A DNA stretch of 64,000 nucleotides from Agrocybe praecox. Lineage: Eukaryota > Basidiomycota > Agaricomycetes > Agaricales > Agrocybaceae. A program made the translations under genes and the position numbers. Under the pieces are notes generated by a model, which saw nothing but the letters and a program-made list of their open reading frames with translations, did no database searches and had not been told where the DNA came from. Shown here piece after piece: positions 41,929-54,395 of this stretch (positions are counted from its first letter, which is position 1; each line of letters begins with the position of its first letter). Location: positions 2,554,501 to 2,618,500 of the forward strand of contig OZ024848.1 of assembly GCA_964017145.1 (NCBI GenBank). The letters are read 5' to 3'.

Positions 41929-42881
41929 TTGTACCAGGAATATATTCTGGAGTTTATCCGACAAGCATCTTTATCTATCGTCTCTTCAGCCGATAAACAC
42001 ATCATCATTGGTACCCTCAGTGCCCTGTACGCTGTACTTGTCGTACAGCTCTTCATCCAATGCGACTATATCAACGTGGTGTTTGTTACTCAAGGAATAT
42101 CAAGGTTCTCCATTTTCATCGAAAGCGCACAGGCTGCTTCCTTTCCGGTCGCTATTAGCGTTGCTCAGCTTGCGCTCCAGAATGTCGGATTCCTCTTGGC
42201 CGACGGGCTTATGGTAATATTTGCTTACAATTCCATTTGTTTTTAAGCTCACACATTTTTCACATTTTTTAGGTATGGAGGTGCTTCAATGCTTGCGGTC
42301 GCTCTGTTATGTTGTTCCTGCTCCCTATGACCTTGTTCATAGCCGAAGCTGGTGGGTTATCATGATATCTTTTAAATTGAGAATCGAGTTTTATGTTCAT
42401 GCAGGACTTGCTGTGTGCGACACGGCATTTATCAGTCTCTTTCACTTCAATACGCGTCTTCAGACACCAAGCAGGGCTCGTCAAAATAATATGGTTTCTG
42501 CAGCCTTATTTGCATTATATGTTTCCATATTTACTCACAAACACGCGAAGATCCTCGCTCCAGGCGGAGATACCGATACATCATCGATATCATGACCCAA
42601 TCTTGTGCTTTATATACGATATTTTCCTTCCTTATGATTTCTGATTTTTTGGACACTGGAGACGTGATAACTTCTGTCACCAGTATCGTGCTCGCCAACT
42701 ATCTTGTGTCTTTGGCTACGGTGACTTCGGCGGGGTTTATTGCTATTACTCGGAGTCACCCTAATAGGCTCTTGGAATACATATAGGGACTGGCTCCAAC
42801 TATCATGGTTGCTCGTTTGGTTATTGCATCGGAAAAGAGATCGAGCGGCGACTTCTCGACTGTCCTCGCGGCACTCGCTTC
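41929..42881 (+). pseudogene. Relic of an Agaricomycete multi-pass membrane protein
   Basis: Pieces of a widespread basidiomycete membrane-protein family lie in order: QEYILEFIRQASLSI, LADGLM joined to VWRCFNACGRS, AGLAVCDTAF, SQTREDPRSRRRYRYIIDI, QSCALYTIFSFL, SIVLANYLVSLATVTS and APTIMVARLVIAS. Frames change between the LQTPSRARQNNM part and the YSQTREDP part, and again before APTIMV. Neither change can be resolved with a consensus intron. Part of the middle appears deleted. The family has no known function. Decay is inferred from the two frame breaks. Confidence 0.6.
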
Positions 42882-43165
42882 CTGATATTGAGAAAGAGCC
42901 TGACAGTAGCAATGCTGAAGCGCTCGTCAATAACCCATTGGACCCTCAAGACAAATCTCAAAGTATTTCTCAGGTTGAACGATCCTGAGACTGAACTGCG
43001 AGAAGCGCGCTATGTTGGACGTGGAAATTTGGAGAGGAGCAAAAGAAAACGCGGGGAACGCCGACGAAACCAACACGGCATTGACAAAGCCGCGAGATAC
43101 CAACACCGTCGGCTTATCAACGGCACCCATTTTATTTAAAACTACGATCGTGGTACTTGAAGAAA

Positions 43166-43995
43166 TTAACAGTTATCTGTGGAATCATGAATCATCTTCA
43201 TAAAATGGCCTCTCCCGCCATCCATATGTGGCATCAGCTTGTTAATCTCTTCCCAGAATAATGTGGTTGTCAAGTATGCCGCGTGGTGCTTTTTCGAATT
43301 TCATTTCAGATAAACTGAGCGTATTAATAAGTAGTGAGGATTTTCACATACCTGTCGTGTCTCCCAGCCTAAAATGTACCACGACATCCGCTCGTCATTA
43401 ATGGCTGTACCCCATGATCCCCCTACGAAACCCTTCGCTTGGTAGCAATCCGTAAAGGTTTTCTCCAGCGAGTCGGCAATTTCGCTTTTAGGTGTTTTTC
43501 CGCTCTCATGGAGGAAACACTGAGGAATTGTGACCAATACAGATAATAAGCAATGTCAAAGAGGTCGTTTAGGAAAGGTACAGTTTGGATCCTTACCAAC
43601 TCAACAAGAGGAGATGTCAATCCAATCTTCAGATCGCTCGTGTCGTTGAACGGAATATACCATGACTCCGGTGTGTCGCTTGAGTCCAACCCATTCACTG
43701 CATCTCTAAAGCCTTTTGACTGGCTAACACCTTTTGTTTTATCCCAATCTGCAATCGTGTTATAGATGTAACTTCGACGTTACTCTGCTTTCACTGAACT
43801 AACGCACTAAGAACCCAAAATAACAATTTCTTGTCGTCGTTATCCTCGCCATAGTACTGTTCTTTAACCCCACGGTCGACAGCGATCTTCCTGAGCATGG
43901 GAAAATACAGCACCGCTCGTCAAGCGCTGGCCAGCAAGCGTAGAAGAGGCATCGATAGTGAGTTTGATGATTTCACAAATAATGGGTGGTGCCAT
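43166..43995 (-). pseudogene. Small alpha/beta-barrel (ABM-like) protein, apparent frameshift
   Basis: Starting MAPPIICEIIKLTI at 43995, the frame runs to LAGQRLT and then must shift by one base near 43918 to continue AVLYFPMLRKIAVD and GVKEQYYGEDND. Further exons give NWDKTKGVSQSKGF, ESWYIPFND, GWETRQ and a last exon ending HDSTDNC. The layout resembles fungal dimeric alpha/beta-barrel proteins related to antibiotic-biosynthesis-monooxygenase domains, but no catalytic motif is certain. If the extra base is a sequencing error the gene would be intact. Otherwise it is a recent pseudogene. All later introns keep the frame. Confidence 0.5.
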
Positions 43996-43999
43996 AAGG

Positions 44000-46660
44000 A
44001 AGTGGGATTATCTTGACGTTTTAACTCACCTTTTATAAATTGGGGGACGGATCGAATTCATAGGCTTCTCGTTATTCTTTCTTCCGATACTCACGGGAGC
44101 ACCAAGCTCTCGTCAGCATATATCAAGCGATCACAGAGTCTAAGCCTAACAAGATAAACTTTCGTGTGAAATTTTGTGTTCTAAAAATTTCAACATTGTT
44201 GATGACCAATGCGGAGAGTCGAGGTCGACTCAGGATGTAAGTAGCTCCGCCTATACATTCTTTTCTTGATTAGATATGATTTATGGGATCTAATTGCCAC
44301 TGGTTCTTGGTTTATATAAAATTTTGATGGATTAAGCGAGGATTATGGTGTAAAAATCCACCTTACACGTTCACGAAGATTCTCGCTACTTAACAAGATT
44401 CATGGATTTTACGCGATGAAGTACTTAGGTCAACGCGTTAAAAGTTCGCATTGACACGTGACCGTGTCACACCATCGGGTGAATTCGTGTTTGGCACTGC
44501 TTGCGGACATTGTTCTGCGGATCTGCTCATGATATATGATACTTCATTCCATATTAGGTCTAGGATAAAACAGAAACTTCGACTCCCTTACTTATGAAGA
44601 CATAAATTATCTCTTCCTTCTTGCACATCTTACGACCTATTACCCCTATCAAATAACCCCTGTCCTGTTTTGTATCTTGTCTTCCCTAATCGGGAATCAC
44701 GTTGCAAAATGTTCCGCCGCATCAGGCCCATCCAGAAAATGCGCCTTTCGAACTCGAACCACGACCACGGAGCGTAAGAGAAAAGGAGTATGCCTACGCA
44801 CTTTGGCTACAGTAACACAACATGCAACAACTTGAAAGCGCCTGAAACAAAGTCGTCGACGTTCTCTACACACTCTACCAGCATTTATCGCTTTTACTCC
44901 CTCCCGCTCGCGTCCGCTTAATTGAAGAGGACCTCAGATACGAACTTCTCGAAGGCGGATACCCTTACCTACACTGCTGTCTTGACCTCTCTTACGAAAT
45001 CTGCCAAAAATATCTGACAGTCAGCCCAACGATCACGTTGAAGACGATCGCCGTGATGACCAACAAGGATCAAGCATGGATCTACAGAGAGGAACCTCGC
45101 CGACACAGTCCCGAACCGCAGGTTCTTGAAGGAGGCGATGTTGGAAGACGCGATGGAGGACTTACGCATGGCAAACTAAACTTGGCGACTCTACTCACTG
45201 ACTTCTTCACGGGACACAAAACACCCAACAAGAACAACGATAGTAAAACCGGAGTCCCTACGACCCGAACCTACTCCTCATTCAATATTGGAGCTCGCTC
45301 TCAAGAAAGTCTGATGACCCAAGTACGCCTGTATTATAATTTTATTTCAAGAGATCCCAGTCGCTTGAACACTATGCTCTACGTTCATGTTTCTCAGGTA
45401 TAGCTTTCACCTCTACTATATCACTATAACTGTCGTTAACCTATCTCTCCCTTGAAAGGTGTCATGAGCTCGATTGGAGTGTGTTTTGCTTTTGGCTTTG
45501 TGGGGACTTAGTACCTAGAGTAACCTCGTGTCCCCGAAGTAAAATGTTCTTTGCTGCGATATTTTTTCCAGGCTACAGCACAGCCAAGTTTCAAACATGA
45601 TTATGTTCCGTGGTAAGAATTTAGGAAGTCTTCTGACTTAAGCGCCGCGAACAGCCCGACACCTAAATTTAGCGCTTAACAGCCGTAAAATGTGTATTAA
45701 AATTTAACTAGATTTAACTATACTACTGAACCCAATAAGTTACGGGGAGGTATTGTTTGATTGGTATAAGTCGGCTAACGAATGATATCCCCAGAGGAAA
45801 AATCTTGGCGGCTTTGGACGGCATACCATTTTTGGGCCTTCAGAAATGAATCTCCGCTCGAACATCCACCTGGTCGAACTTTTTACACTGAATCAAGAGC
45901 AACAGCACGCCAGCGCTTTAGCTCTTGATAGAGTAGATAGTAAGATAAAATGTTTGCATTTCATAATTAACCACCCAGTAATTTTTGCATACAAGTTTTT
46001 TCCCCCGTGGATCTACCTAAGTTCTAACTGCATTCTTTATAATTTATTGCCTTAGTCTAGTATATTCATCTAAACGCTTGACCGTTGAGATTGAGAAGCA
46101 AGCAACAATAGGCTGCTCGGAGCTCTTCACAGTTCGACGTTTAAATGGCACTCGGCGGAGAATGAATGTCATTCTCCTTTTGGAGGAGTCCGACGCCGGA
46201 CCTAGGCTCGTGACCAGCCGTTACCTGTCGAACTCTGCTTTATGCCGTGCCCCTTTTCATAGTCCGATTGATGTCCGCTTGATATAAGGAAGCCAAACAT
46301 TGCAGAGATAAGTAATGAACAATGACAAATCACCACCTAACGTACTGGTTGCGAGTCTACCCGGACCGCCCAAATTGATGGCGAGTTATACCGATCGAAT
46401 TACGACTCAGTTACGGGACTGCCTTCATGTATTCTTTAATCTCGACCTCCCATCTCCCATCTTCGACCTTGAAGAGGAAAGGATTTACACACAGAAGATT
46501 CTGTAGGTGTGTATTGTTTGGGAAAAGAAAAAGAATGGAAAGTATAGCTTCCATGGCGTATTCGATGTCATAGGGTTGCTCTACATTGATGTAGCCTTTG
46601 TCTGCCTTACAAGTGCTATCGATTTTGTTGTATGCATCTCTAAAAATAATCAGTTAGTCA
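44000..46660. other. Long gene-poor stretch with one coding-like island
   Basis: Between 44870 and 45330 one frame reads VVDVLYTLYQHLSLL, EEDLRYELLEGGYPYLHCC and LDLSYEICQKYL, which looks like real protein sequence but lacks a start codon. A stop lies just upstream. It may be an internal exon or a relic, and the family is not recognised. The rest of the stretch, including a 63-residue ORF at 46315-46506, gives no support. Confidence 0.35.
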
Positions 46661-48906
46661 TCAAATATCAAGCGATAGAAGCTCAATCACTCGCCCGCTT
46701 ATCGAAAGTATCATCTCTGTTGCCAAATCGACATAATGTGATACACGTCTGTAATGCTCTCTTGAACGTGAGGGATCTGTGAGAAAATCCCCAAAAAACC
46801 TGTTGTTGTAGCCATGACTAGCTCCTGAAGAAATAGGTAGTTTAGTTCCGGGATAAAGTGAATTGTTCACGAAATTTGGGTAATAGAAATTGCGGAAGAA
46901 ATAAGGAGGTAAAGCAATTGCCGTTAGGACCAGGTCTATTTTTGTTTTCGAATCATCGTGCCTGAACGTTTCATAAAGGTGAGATATGGTGGAATGTAAG
47001 AAGGAATCAAGTCCGGCTGTAAATCGCCTGCAAATGCAGCGGTCATACTCATGCACCTGGCTCGGACACTATATAATATGAAACAATGAGTAGTAGAAGG
47101 TATAGAAGAACGCCAGGGAGTTGGATACGTACGTGGTCTTCTATCCATACGATAAAATCACCGAAATTGTAGTCAAATTTAACTGGATTATCGGGGATGC
47201 TGGCATGTAAATCGATACGATTAAGGCATTGGATGTACTTCGCAAAATCGAGGGCCTTCAATTTGGCGAGGAGAGCCATGCTTAATGGATATGCCGAGCA
47301 ACAGAGTTCAGGAAATTTTAAGAAGGATAGCGCAACCCCGGGAGCGTTCAGCGTTACATCATCCATCTACAAGGGTACTGACGTCAGTGAAAAATCACCC
47401 TGATGTGCGTGTAATCTCATATTACCGTATCGTCCGACATATACTTAAATATGTTTTCCAAACACTGCTCTGCAAGCCGAGCAAAAGCTTTAGTTTTATC
47501 AAGATGAAACTTTCCTGATCTCGACATGTCGAGTAAATAATCCTCGAGAGAGGCGTGTAAGATGCGCAAATTGTCGTCCTCGTCCCTGTATGGAATATGA
47601 ACCAGCGACTGTACGTCTGCGAGAAACCCATATACGGATCCGTTCTCGTGTCCCCAAAATGCCTCGAGTGAACTTAGGGCTGTGTGTCGCCAAGGCAGCT
47701 TTGGACGAGACCGAGTAGGAAGAGCGAACACGAACGGGTTCTTGAGGAAGAAGATATAAGCGAGGATATTATGGATATGCGTGATATAAGAGGGTTCGAC
47801 AGAATCGAGGATGCAATTGTACAGTGCATCCAACTCTGCGAAAGGCGTGTGATGTCCAGCCGGCTTTGAGTTAAGTATAATGTCGAGACGATCCACTGGG
47901 TTACCGTGGCAGTCTTGAACAAACTTGATGACAGTAGAAGCGTATACAAATTGGCCGCTAGCTTTCCGTAAAATATGCTGCACGGCAAAAATATTTGGCC
48001 AGTCCGGAGGAATGTATCGTGCCATACGATGCGTGTCTTTGATTTGCTGAAATTTCTGTGTCAAATATAGTCTTATATCGTCGTCCGCCCTGTAATCCAC
48101 ATCCAGCGCAAAAAGGTGTGTTACTTCTGATAGAGAGCGTTGATAAAATGTGTTCTTTATTTCGCACTCTGGTCGACTTGCGATAAGGCAAAGTAGGGGA
48201 TACCGAAGCTTGGATAGGTGTGTCGATAGGACTGAGATCATATACGTCTGCTTTTCCCGCCCTTCGCACTCGTCTAATCCATCAATGATCAATACGGAAG
48301 TACGCCTGATATCGGCAGACTCTGATAACCCCTCTAGTGGTTGAACTATCAGGGCGACCATTTGAGATTCAAGGTTCCTGGAAAATATAGTTGGGTCCAT
48401 TTCAATGACGCTGCAAATATGTTGCTTGAGTCCAGGGATCGTCATCGCAAGCTGGTATACTAGCGTTGCAATGAGCCCATCGCACTGCATTTCACCACGA
48501 CCCATCTTGGAGAAGAAGAACGCTGCTGCGGTTATACCCAGCTTTTGCCTCAGCCGTTCTGCAAATGTATGGGTAATAGATGATTTCCCTGCACCGGCTG
48601 CGCCGAATAGCCACAGAATGGGTTTGCCGTTTCCTGTGGACTCTACCCATTCCATTAGCCTCTGGATGATTGCCTGTCTCGTCCCTTCGTGGCATCTCGG
48701 AGCATCGTATCTCTCGGCGGAGTCCAGCAACGCATTCGTAGATATGTTGGCCCTTAAGATGCCCATAGCTATAGAGCGTTTGAGGATATATTTCGTGTGA
48801 GAACCAGCCATCTTGAGAAGAGGAGCTCACCTTCCACTTGATGGGTCGCATCAATAGAATTGAATGTCCCTCCGTGTATCGTGAGGAATTTCGCAGCGGT
48901 GAACAT
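46661..48906 (-). CDS. NACHT-domain STAND P-loop NTPase (fungal NLR-like)
   Basis: Four exons, 48906-48831, 48768-47426, 47366-47133 and 47068-46661, join in frame to give 686 residues. The short N-terminus contains IHGGTFNSIDATHQVE, a motif common before NACHT domains in mushroom proteins. The P-loop GAAGAGKSS lies at about 81-89, Walker B with VLIIDGLDECEG at about 184, and SRPECEIKNTF follows. The rest is helical, without ankyrin, WD40 or TPR repeats. Fungal NACHT proteins are thought to sense non-self and trigger heterokaryon-incompatibility or defence responses. Lacking a repeat sensor, this one may be truncated or use another binding region. No effector domain is visible N-terminally. 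Confidence 0.85.
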
Positions 48907-50195
48907 GACGGTATAGGTAGAAATATAGGTGTCGTGTTTGGGCTTAGTTGACCCGGCTCTCCATAGCCCTTCTGTTGCGGCATTGATTCTCATAGCAAAA
49001 ATAGAGCTATACCAATAGCAACAAGAATAGATGAAGGACATATTCGGGTGGCAGATGATCAATTTTCATATGTCTTTTAGTTATAATACACATGCTCGCC
49101 GTCTGTCGACAGCAATAACCATTATTATACGGAAGCCATTCTGATACATTAGACGCTAAACTTGGCACTTCAGAGGGCCCTCGTCTACGGCTTTCTGACG
49201 AACGGTACAGGAGAAGAAGGCTTGCCACTCGGCCGAACATTTAATTTGCCCTGCGAGCGATTTCGCGAAGTACAGCTCGGGCAGCTATCTGGTTTGTTAA
49301 CTGCTGGTAAAAGAGAATCAACATGAGCGCTAGTCAGGTCATGGCACGTAACCAAGGTATAATTACTATGTTGTTGAGGATAACCGTGCCTTTTTACGAA
49401 TTGAATTTGTAGAGGAAAGGATCACGAGAAAAAATTTAAGTGAGGACGAATGAGATTGAAAATCAAAGTTCAAAGACATGTAACGTACTGTTGTGTACAA
49501 GTTTGTCTGCATCCTGGAGGCACGCAAGTAGCCGGATGATAAGGACTGTAGCGACACCTGGGAGAGGCGCAACCAATCTGCACAAAAAAGACGTCAAAAC
49601 TCGCTCGGTCATCACCCCTGATGGCTCAGTGCTTAATACGTACGTGTTCATCGGGCTGAGAAATATGAGCGAGGAGTTTAGACAGAAACGAAGACAAAAG
49701 ATGAGACCTACCAGAGGCACCATGTGACCGCATTCATAAACATATATAATACTATGGGAAGGAGGTAAGAAACGACTTTAGCGTTCTACTCTACCATATT
49801 ACTCACTGACGCCACCGACACATCGTCTTTGTGAGTCTTCGTACGGAGGAAAACAAGAGCAAGAGTGGCTGTGTAACCTTCTATTTGGAAGACATCTGTT
49901 GGACCGAGGTAGATATTGGGTAGATATAACCATAAAAATCAACGACACCCTGCTTTCTATTGTTTACGAGTCCTTTACGTAAGTAAAAGGGAGTTCTTTG
50001 TAGGGAGCGCTATTTTAACGCAGAAGAGTTACGCTTTTGATCCCCAATCAAAATATTTTGATAGATCTTGTTTCAAATACTCCCTTAGTATTATCTTCGA
50101 ATGCACAATGTAAGTAAAGAAACACAGTTCAACATATAGGTTGGACAGTCCGACGAAAATCACAACAAGTAAAAAGAAGATGAAACATCGAAGGG
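48907..50195. other. Intergenic stretch with a possible NLR-type remnant
   Basis: On the minus strand near 49460-49560 one frame reads LVAPLPGVATVL and LACLQDADKLVHNS, which resembles N-terminal helices of some mushroom NACHT proteins. It is too short and unsupported to call a gene. The rest shows nothing. Confidence 0.35.
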
Positions 50196-51455
50196 AAAAA
50201 TGTTCTTATCATTGATGAAAGTTCAATGTTGGATAAGGTGGCGTTATTCAAAAACCTCGGAAATAACAGTGCATACAAAGGCATGGAGGGGCAGGGCAGT
50301 CACCAAGACCCGTTCGGTTCAATGCATGTCATCCAGTGCGGTGATTTTCACCAGTTCCCGCCAGTGGGAAATGTGTCAGGTGGACTATACAGCGACACGC
50401 ACACGGTGAAAGGAGATAAGGCACGATCACAACTTGGAAGGGAACTCTTTTTGCAATTCGAGACCGTTGTCATTCTCGATGAGCAAATAAGAACGCGCGA
50501 TCTAGTATGGAACCAAATATTGCAGCACCTACGAGTTGGACAATGCAGCGAAGGTGACTTAAAGGAGGTCAGGAAGCTTGTCATTTCGAATCCAAAGTGT
50601 GACGTACCAGATTTTGCCAATAATGCCATCCTCGTCACTCCTCGCCATTCCGTTCGCAAAAGGTGGAACACGAGCGCGGTTAAAACTTAAAAGGCATTGC
50701 GCAAAAGAAAAAGAAAGATTGCATATTGCTACGGCCGAAGACACATATAAAGGCACAGGAAGCGAGCTGGATATGAAAGGAAGATTAGCAGTTTGCGGGA
50801 TGTCAGACAAAGCGACGGGCAAACTCACAGAGGAAGTCATGCTCGCGAAGGGGATGAAAGCGATGGTTCTGATAAATGTATCGACGGAAGGCAAAATTGC
50901 GAATGGTACAAGAGGTACAATTGAGGAGATATTGCTAGATTCGAGGGAGCCAATGCACAACGAAGGAACGGGGACAACAAAGTTGAAATATCCTCCAGCA
51001 ATGATACTGTTCCGACCGGATAAAGGAACGAGTCTGAAGCTTGAAATTTGACTCAAGGCCTGCGAAATGGGGTGATTCCAATTGTACCAAGTGCAGTGTC
51101 ATTCACAGAGAAAGGACAACACGGGAAAGAAATCAAAGTGACGAGACGACAGCTTGTGTTGACGCCAAGTTACGCGTTCACCGACTACAAAGCACAAGGT
51201 CAGACAATAGAGTATGTCATAATTGAGATAGGAAAACCTACCACAGGGCAGATATCGCCATTCAGCGTGTACGTGGCGCTTTCAAAAAGTCGAGGACGGG
51301 ACACCATACGCCCACTTCGTGATTTTGAAGAGGTCATATTTCAACAACATCCGTCGGCAGAGTTGGCAAAAGATATGAAGCGGCTTAATGCGTTGAACAA
51401 GAACACGAAGACATGGTGGGAAGAACGAGCGAGGAAGGAGTCAAGAAGTGGTTAG
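50196..51455 (+). pseudogene. Pif1-like (Helitron-type) DNA helicase relic
   Basis: The relic begins at motif II (VLIIDESSMLDKVAL) with no Walker A region upstream. It keeps FGSMHVIQCGDFHQFPPV (motif III), ILDEQIRTRD and LVTPRHSVRKRW. It then shifts frame near 50670, continues with KRHCAKEKERL, MVLINVSTEGKIANG and YPPAMILF, and shifts again near 51045 into GLRNGVIPIVPSAVSF. It ends with TPSYAFTDYKAQGQTI, which holds the late helicase motif, and VYVALSKSRGRD. Family knowledge: such helicases are encoded by Helitron rolling-circle transposons and related orphan genes. With the truncation and two frameshifts it is not functional. It resembles the more decayed copy near 18 kb. Confidence 0.85.
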
Positions 51456-52209
51456 GCCAACCATAGTCGAAATTTACATGAACGGTTACGGTGTGTTGAG
51501 AAGAGGCTGCACGCTGAGTCGGCAAGAATAATTAATCATGATCGGTGCGCGCAGCGCGAAAAAGAGAGCAAGTTAGTTGTAGAAGACAAAACAAAGCAAG
51601 ATAAACGAAGACAAATGTTCTTTCAAACTTCTTACGTAATTACTTATGAGGGGGAGAGAACCTTGCTTGGCAGCAAGGCGACAAGTTTAGTACGGGGTAC
51701 GACACTAGTCGTGACCATACCTGATACCTTTGGGTACTACTTGGGTACTACCCGCACAACACTGGTACTGAGCACTGATGGCTCCTGGCTAGCTCCTGGA
51801 CTCAATGCACAAGAAAAACTTACATTTTGTCTTTCGTATACGCAGAAATCCGTGAATGATTCCGAAGGTTTATGTCATGTAGTCTGTGGCTCAAGTCGGA
51901 TGCCGCTTTAACACCGACGTTAAAGAGCGTATTTCCTTCACTAATCGCCTCTCAACTTCACTTCAACTTCTAAGCGATACTTCATTATTCTCGGGGCCTC
52001 TTCGAACATACGCTTATTGGACGAAATAAACCACCAAAACATACTCTAGGATGCGGCTCGCCGTCTTCAGGGACATAACGCCCTTCGCGTTCAAGAACAT
52101 CATATCTTAGGCAAAACTATACTCGGTGCTCATACTGGACTATCCCTTTTTCTTCCACGAGAAGCATCGGGTAGGATTTATCCTCTTAGGGCTGGCATTC
52201 TGAATGGCG
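51456..52209. other. Intergenic stretch
   Basis: It contains a small GC hairpin (CGCG-CAG-CGCG, 51549-51559) downstream of the helicase relic, and the second copy of the 50-nt repeat. No gene is supported. Confidence 0.45.
51680..51729 (+). repeat. 50-nt dispersed repeat, copy 2
   Basis: It matches 41343-41392 with two differences. The palindromic centre is GTACGACACTAGTCGTGAC. Confidence 0.75.
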
Positions 52210-52217
52210 TATAAATA
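52210..52217 (+). promoter_or_regulatory. TATA box of the six-cysteine secreted-protein gene
   Basis: TATAAATA lies about 80 nt before the ATG at 52290. Confidence 0.55.
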
Positions 52218-52289
52218 CTCTGCAAGTTGGGTTCAACGTCGGTTCTCTTATTTGTGCCCCTTCCTTGCAGTTATTTGCGTAGCTCGACG

Positions 52290-53143
52290 ATGTTCCGCAA
52301 GAATATCTTTGGATTATTGGTGCTTGCCGGCTTTGTTCTTTGCGATGAAATTATCGACAACACTATGTACATAATCTCAAATGCCGAGCAGCCTTCCCTG
52401 TCCCGTCCAGGACTGTCTCCCGTCGGTTTCCGTCGAGCGAACGAGTGCTTGCCTCAAGTGCGTCATTTTTTTTGCAATTGTTTGGCGCTTACTGACATCA
52501 CTCCACGCATACTTCAGCTTTTCTCGACCCTAAATATCGGCAAGATTATCGCGTGCCCTCCGAACGACGATGACGATTCAGTCTGCTTCGAGACTCTGGA
52601 TACAGCTCGCCCTATAGCAGACGCGCTTGGACTTCCTATCGATACCAGCTGGTATTTACAAATTTCTTGCGCTCTGCCACCTCGTTATGACCACATCCTT
52701 CGCTCATAGTGGCGGCGATAAAAAAACGGACGACAACTGCGTCACAGATCTGGCCAAAGAATTTGAAAAAACAAGCTCTCAGGCAATTCTCATAGTTTGG
52801 GTAAGTTTTCATCGAATCTTACATTTCTTCCTTTCTCTGACTAAAGTTCGATCTAAAGGACATCAACTTGGTCGATGATCTTATTAAAGACAACCTTGAC
52901 CTCAACGCGAATGACTCTGAAGACGATAAGATTCAGTGGGCCCTTTTTAAAAGTCTTGCTTCGCGGGCACCCTCTGACACGTTTCTTTAAATTTGCAGCG
53001 CCGACTTTATCACTATTGTTGTGAAGGGACAAATCACGGGCGTTGTATCGCAGAATTGCTCGGGCATTGATGGTATCGCTCCTGGGACCGGCACGGCGAA
53101 GAGGTCATTTTATGATTTCTCAGGCATAGATAGCATGTTATGA
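52290..53143 (+). CDS. Small secreted six-cysteine protein, unknown family
   Basis: Five exons, 52290-52457, 52518-52651, 52710-52800, 52847-52935 and 52999-53143, join in frame to give 208 residues. The N-terminus MFRKNIFGLLVLAGFVLC is a signal peptide. Six later cysteines are spread out: NECLPQ, IIACPP, SVCFET, SCGGDK, DDNCVT and SQNCSG. There is no CC pair, so it is not a hydrophobin. A Ser/Pro-rich segment precedes the first of these cysteines. The function is unknown; small secreted cysteine-containing proteins of fungi often act in the cell wall or at surfaces. Its truncated copy is in the left arm of the inverted duplication, next to a hydrophobin in both places. Splice sites for exons 3-5 are the least certain. 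Confidence 0.65.
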
Positions 53144-54395
53144 ATTGGAACAGGAGAATGATTACTATGCTAAATATTGGTTAAACTATAGCTGTAGAGA
53201 TGTCTAGGAGGAAACCAGAGGGCATACATATTCTGATTGACCATAAAAGGAAGAAATTTCCATTTTTAGACTGGGTTCAGGCCAATCGTCATGCTTCTCT
53301 TGTCTTGTACTTGTCTTCACCACGCCAGGTGAACCATTGGTTTTTTGTACATTAACATGGACAACCAGGATTCTGATATCCCAGGCGTACAAGAGTTTAA
53401 TTCGGAGTTCCGCTTGTTCATAAATTCTGAGGCATTCATGCAACTTAAGGAAGGTGGAGCCAGCACTCTGTCAATCCGAAATCGGAACATTCGGTCTAAC
53501 ACTGAACCCCTAGATTAATGCAATTCACATATGTACGGCATTCAACCCAGTGTTGGCATCGCCACGATTGTGGTTATCCACGTGGATAACCACACCCCAC
53601 GAATGTGGGCATAGCTTTCCCACGCTTTTTTCGCCGCGTCCGAAATGACCGAGGTGCAGAATTTAGGTATCATCAAAGATACACATACTCCGTGGGTTGA
53701 AAGCGAATAGCGGGGTTTTGTCGCGTCGCCGTCGAAGCCAAGGCGGGGTTTCCTTTGTTGCAGAGTTTGAAAAATTGAGAGACAAGAAACATAACGCTTG
53801 CATTCAAGCAAAAACAGGCATTGGGACACTTTGTAGGCCATAAGATCAAAATTACGTTGGTAAATTTAGTCTCTGCCAAGTCTACCCTACGGAACTGCAA
53901 GCGAAATTGAATATGGAAATTGAATATGGATTAGGGTTCCGAATCGAGGAGTGATATGCATTGGCTGGGTATTTCCGCTTCCCCTTAAGTACCTTTAGGT
54001 TGAAACCCGTCAAAAAACACACACAAGTAACGTTAGAGGTGTATTGTATTTTGGGCAGTCGAGGCGTCGTATTGAAGGGAGAAAAGAACGTGGACCGGTT
54101 GGGTTATTTCTCTTTACTTCCCGAAGACAGAAGTGTACACATCAGTGTTAGTTTGTCAAGTGCAACTGAAGTTTTCTTTTCTTGTTGGACATGTTTTCAA
54201 CTATACATAGCTTTAAGCGATATTTACGTCGGGTGCCTATCATTCTTCGAGCGTTATTGTAATAAAATAAGCTAGAAGACTTAGATTTTAGGGACTAAAT
54301 ATGGGGTGGGGTTTCGAACAAACATTAACGTAACAAGAATCAGAATCTCACGATATTTGAAAAAAGAATTATGGTAGCCAGTGAGGGCGAAAATG

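Noticed and set aside
48811..48831. 20-nt intron at the start of the NACHT gene
   Set aside because: Too short to splice and gives the wrong frame. A 62-nt intron ending at 48769 restores the motif instead.
51549..51559. Helitron 3' terminal hairpin
   Set aside because: A CGCG-CAG-CGCG hairpin lies downstream of the helicase relic, but the expected CTRR end is not found after it.
53960..54275. Gene between the secreted-protein and hydrophobin genes, also present at 23940-24170
   Set aside because: Similar frames in both arms reflect the DNA duplication. They contain no start, splice or family features and differ by indels.
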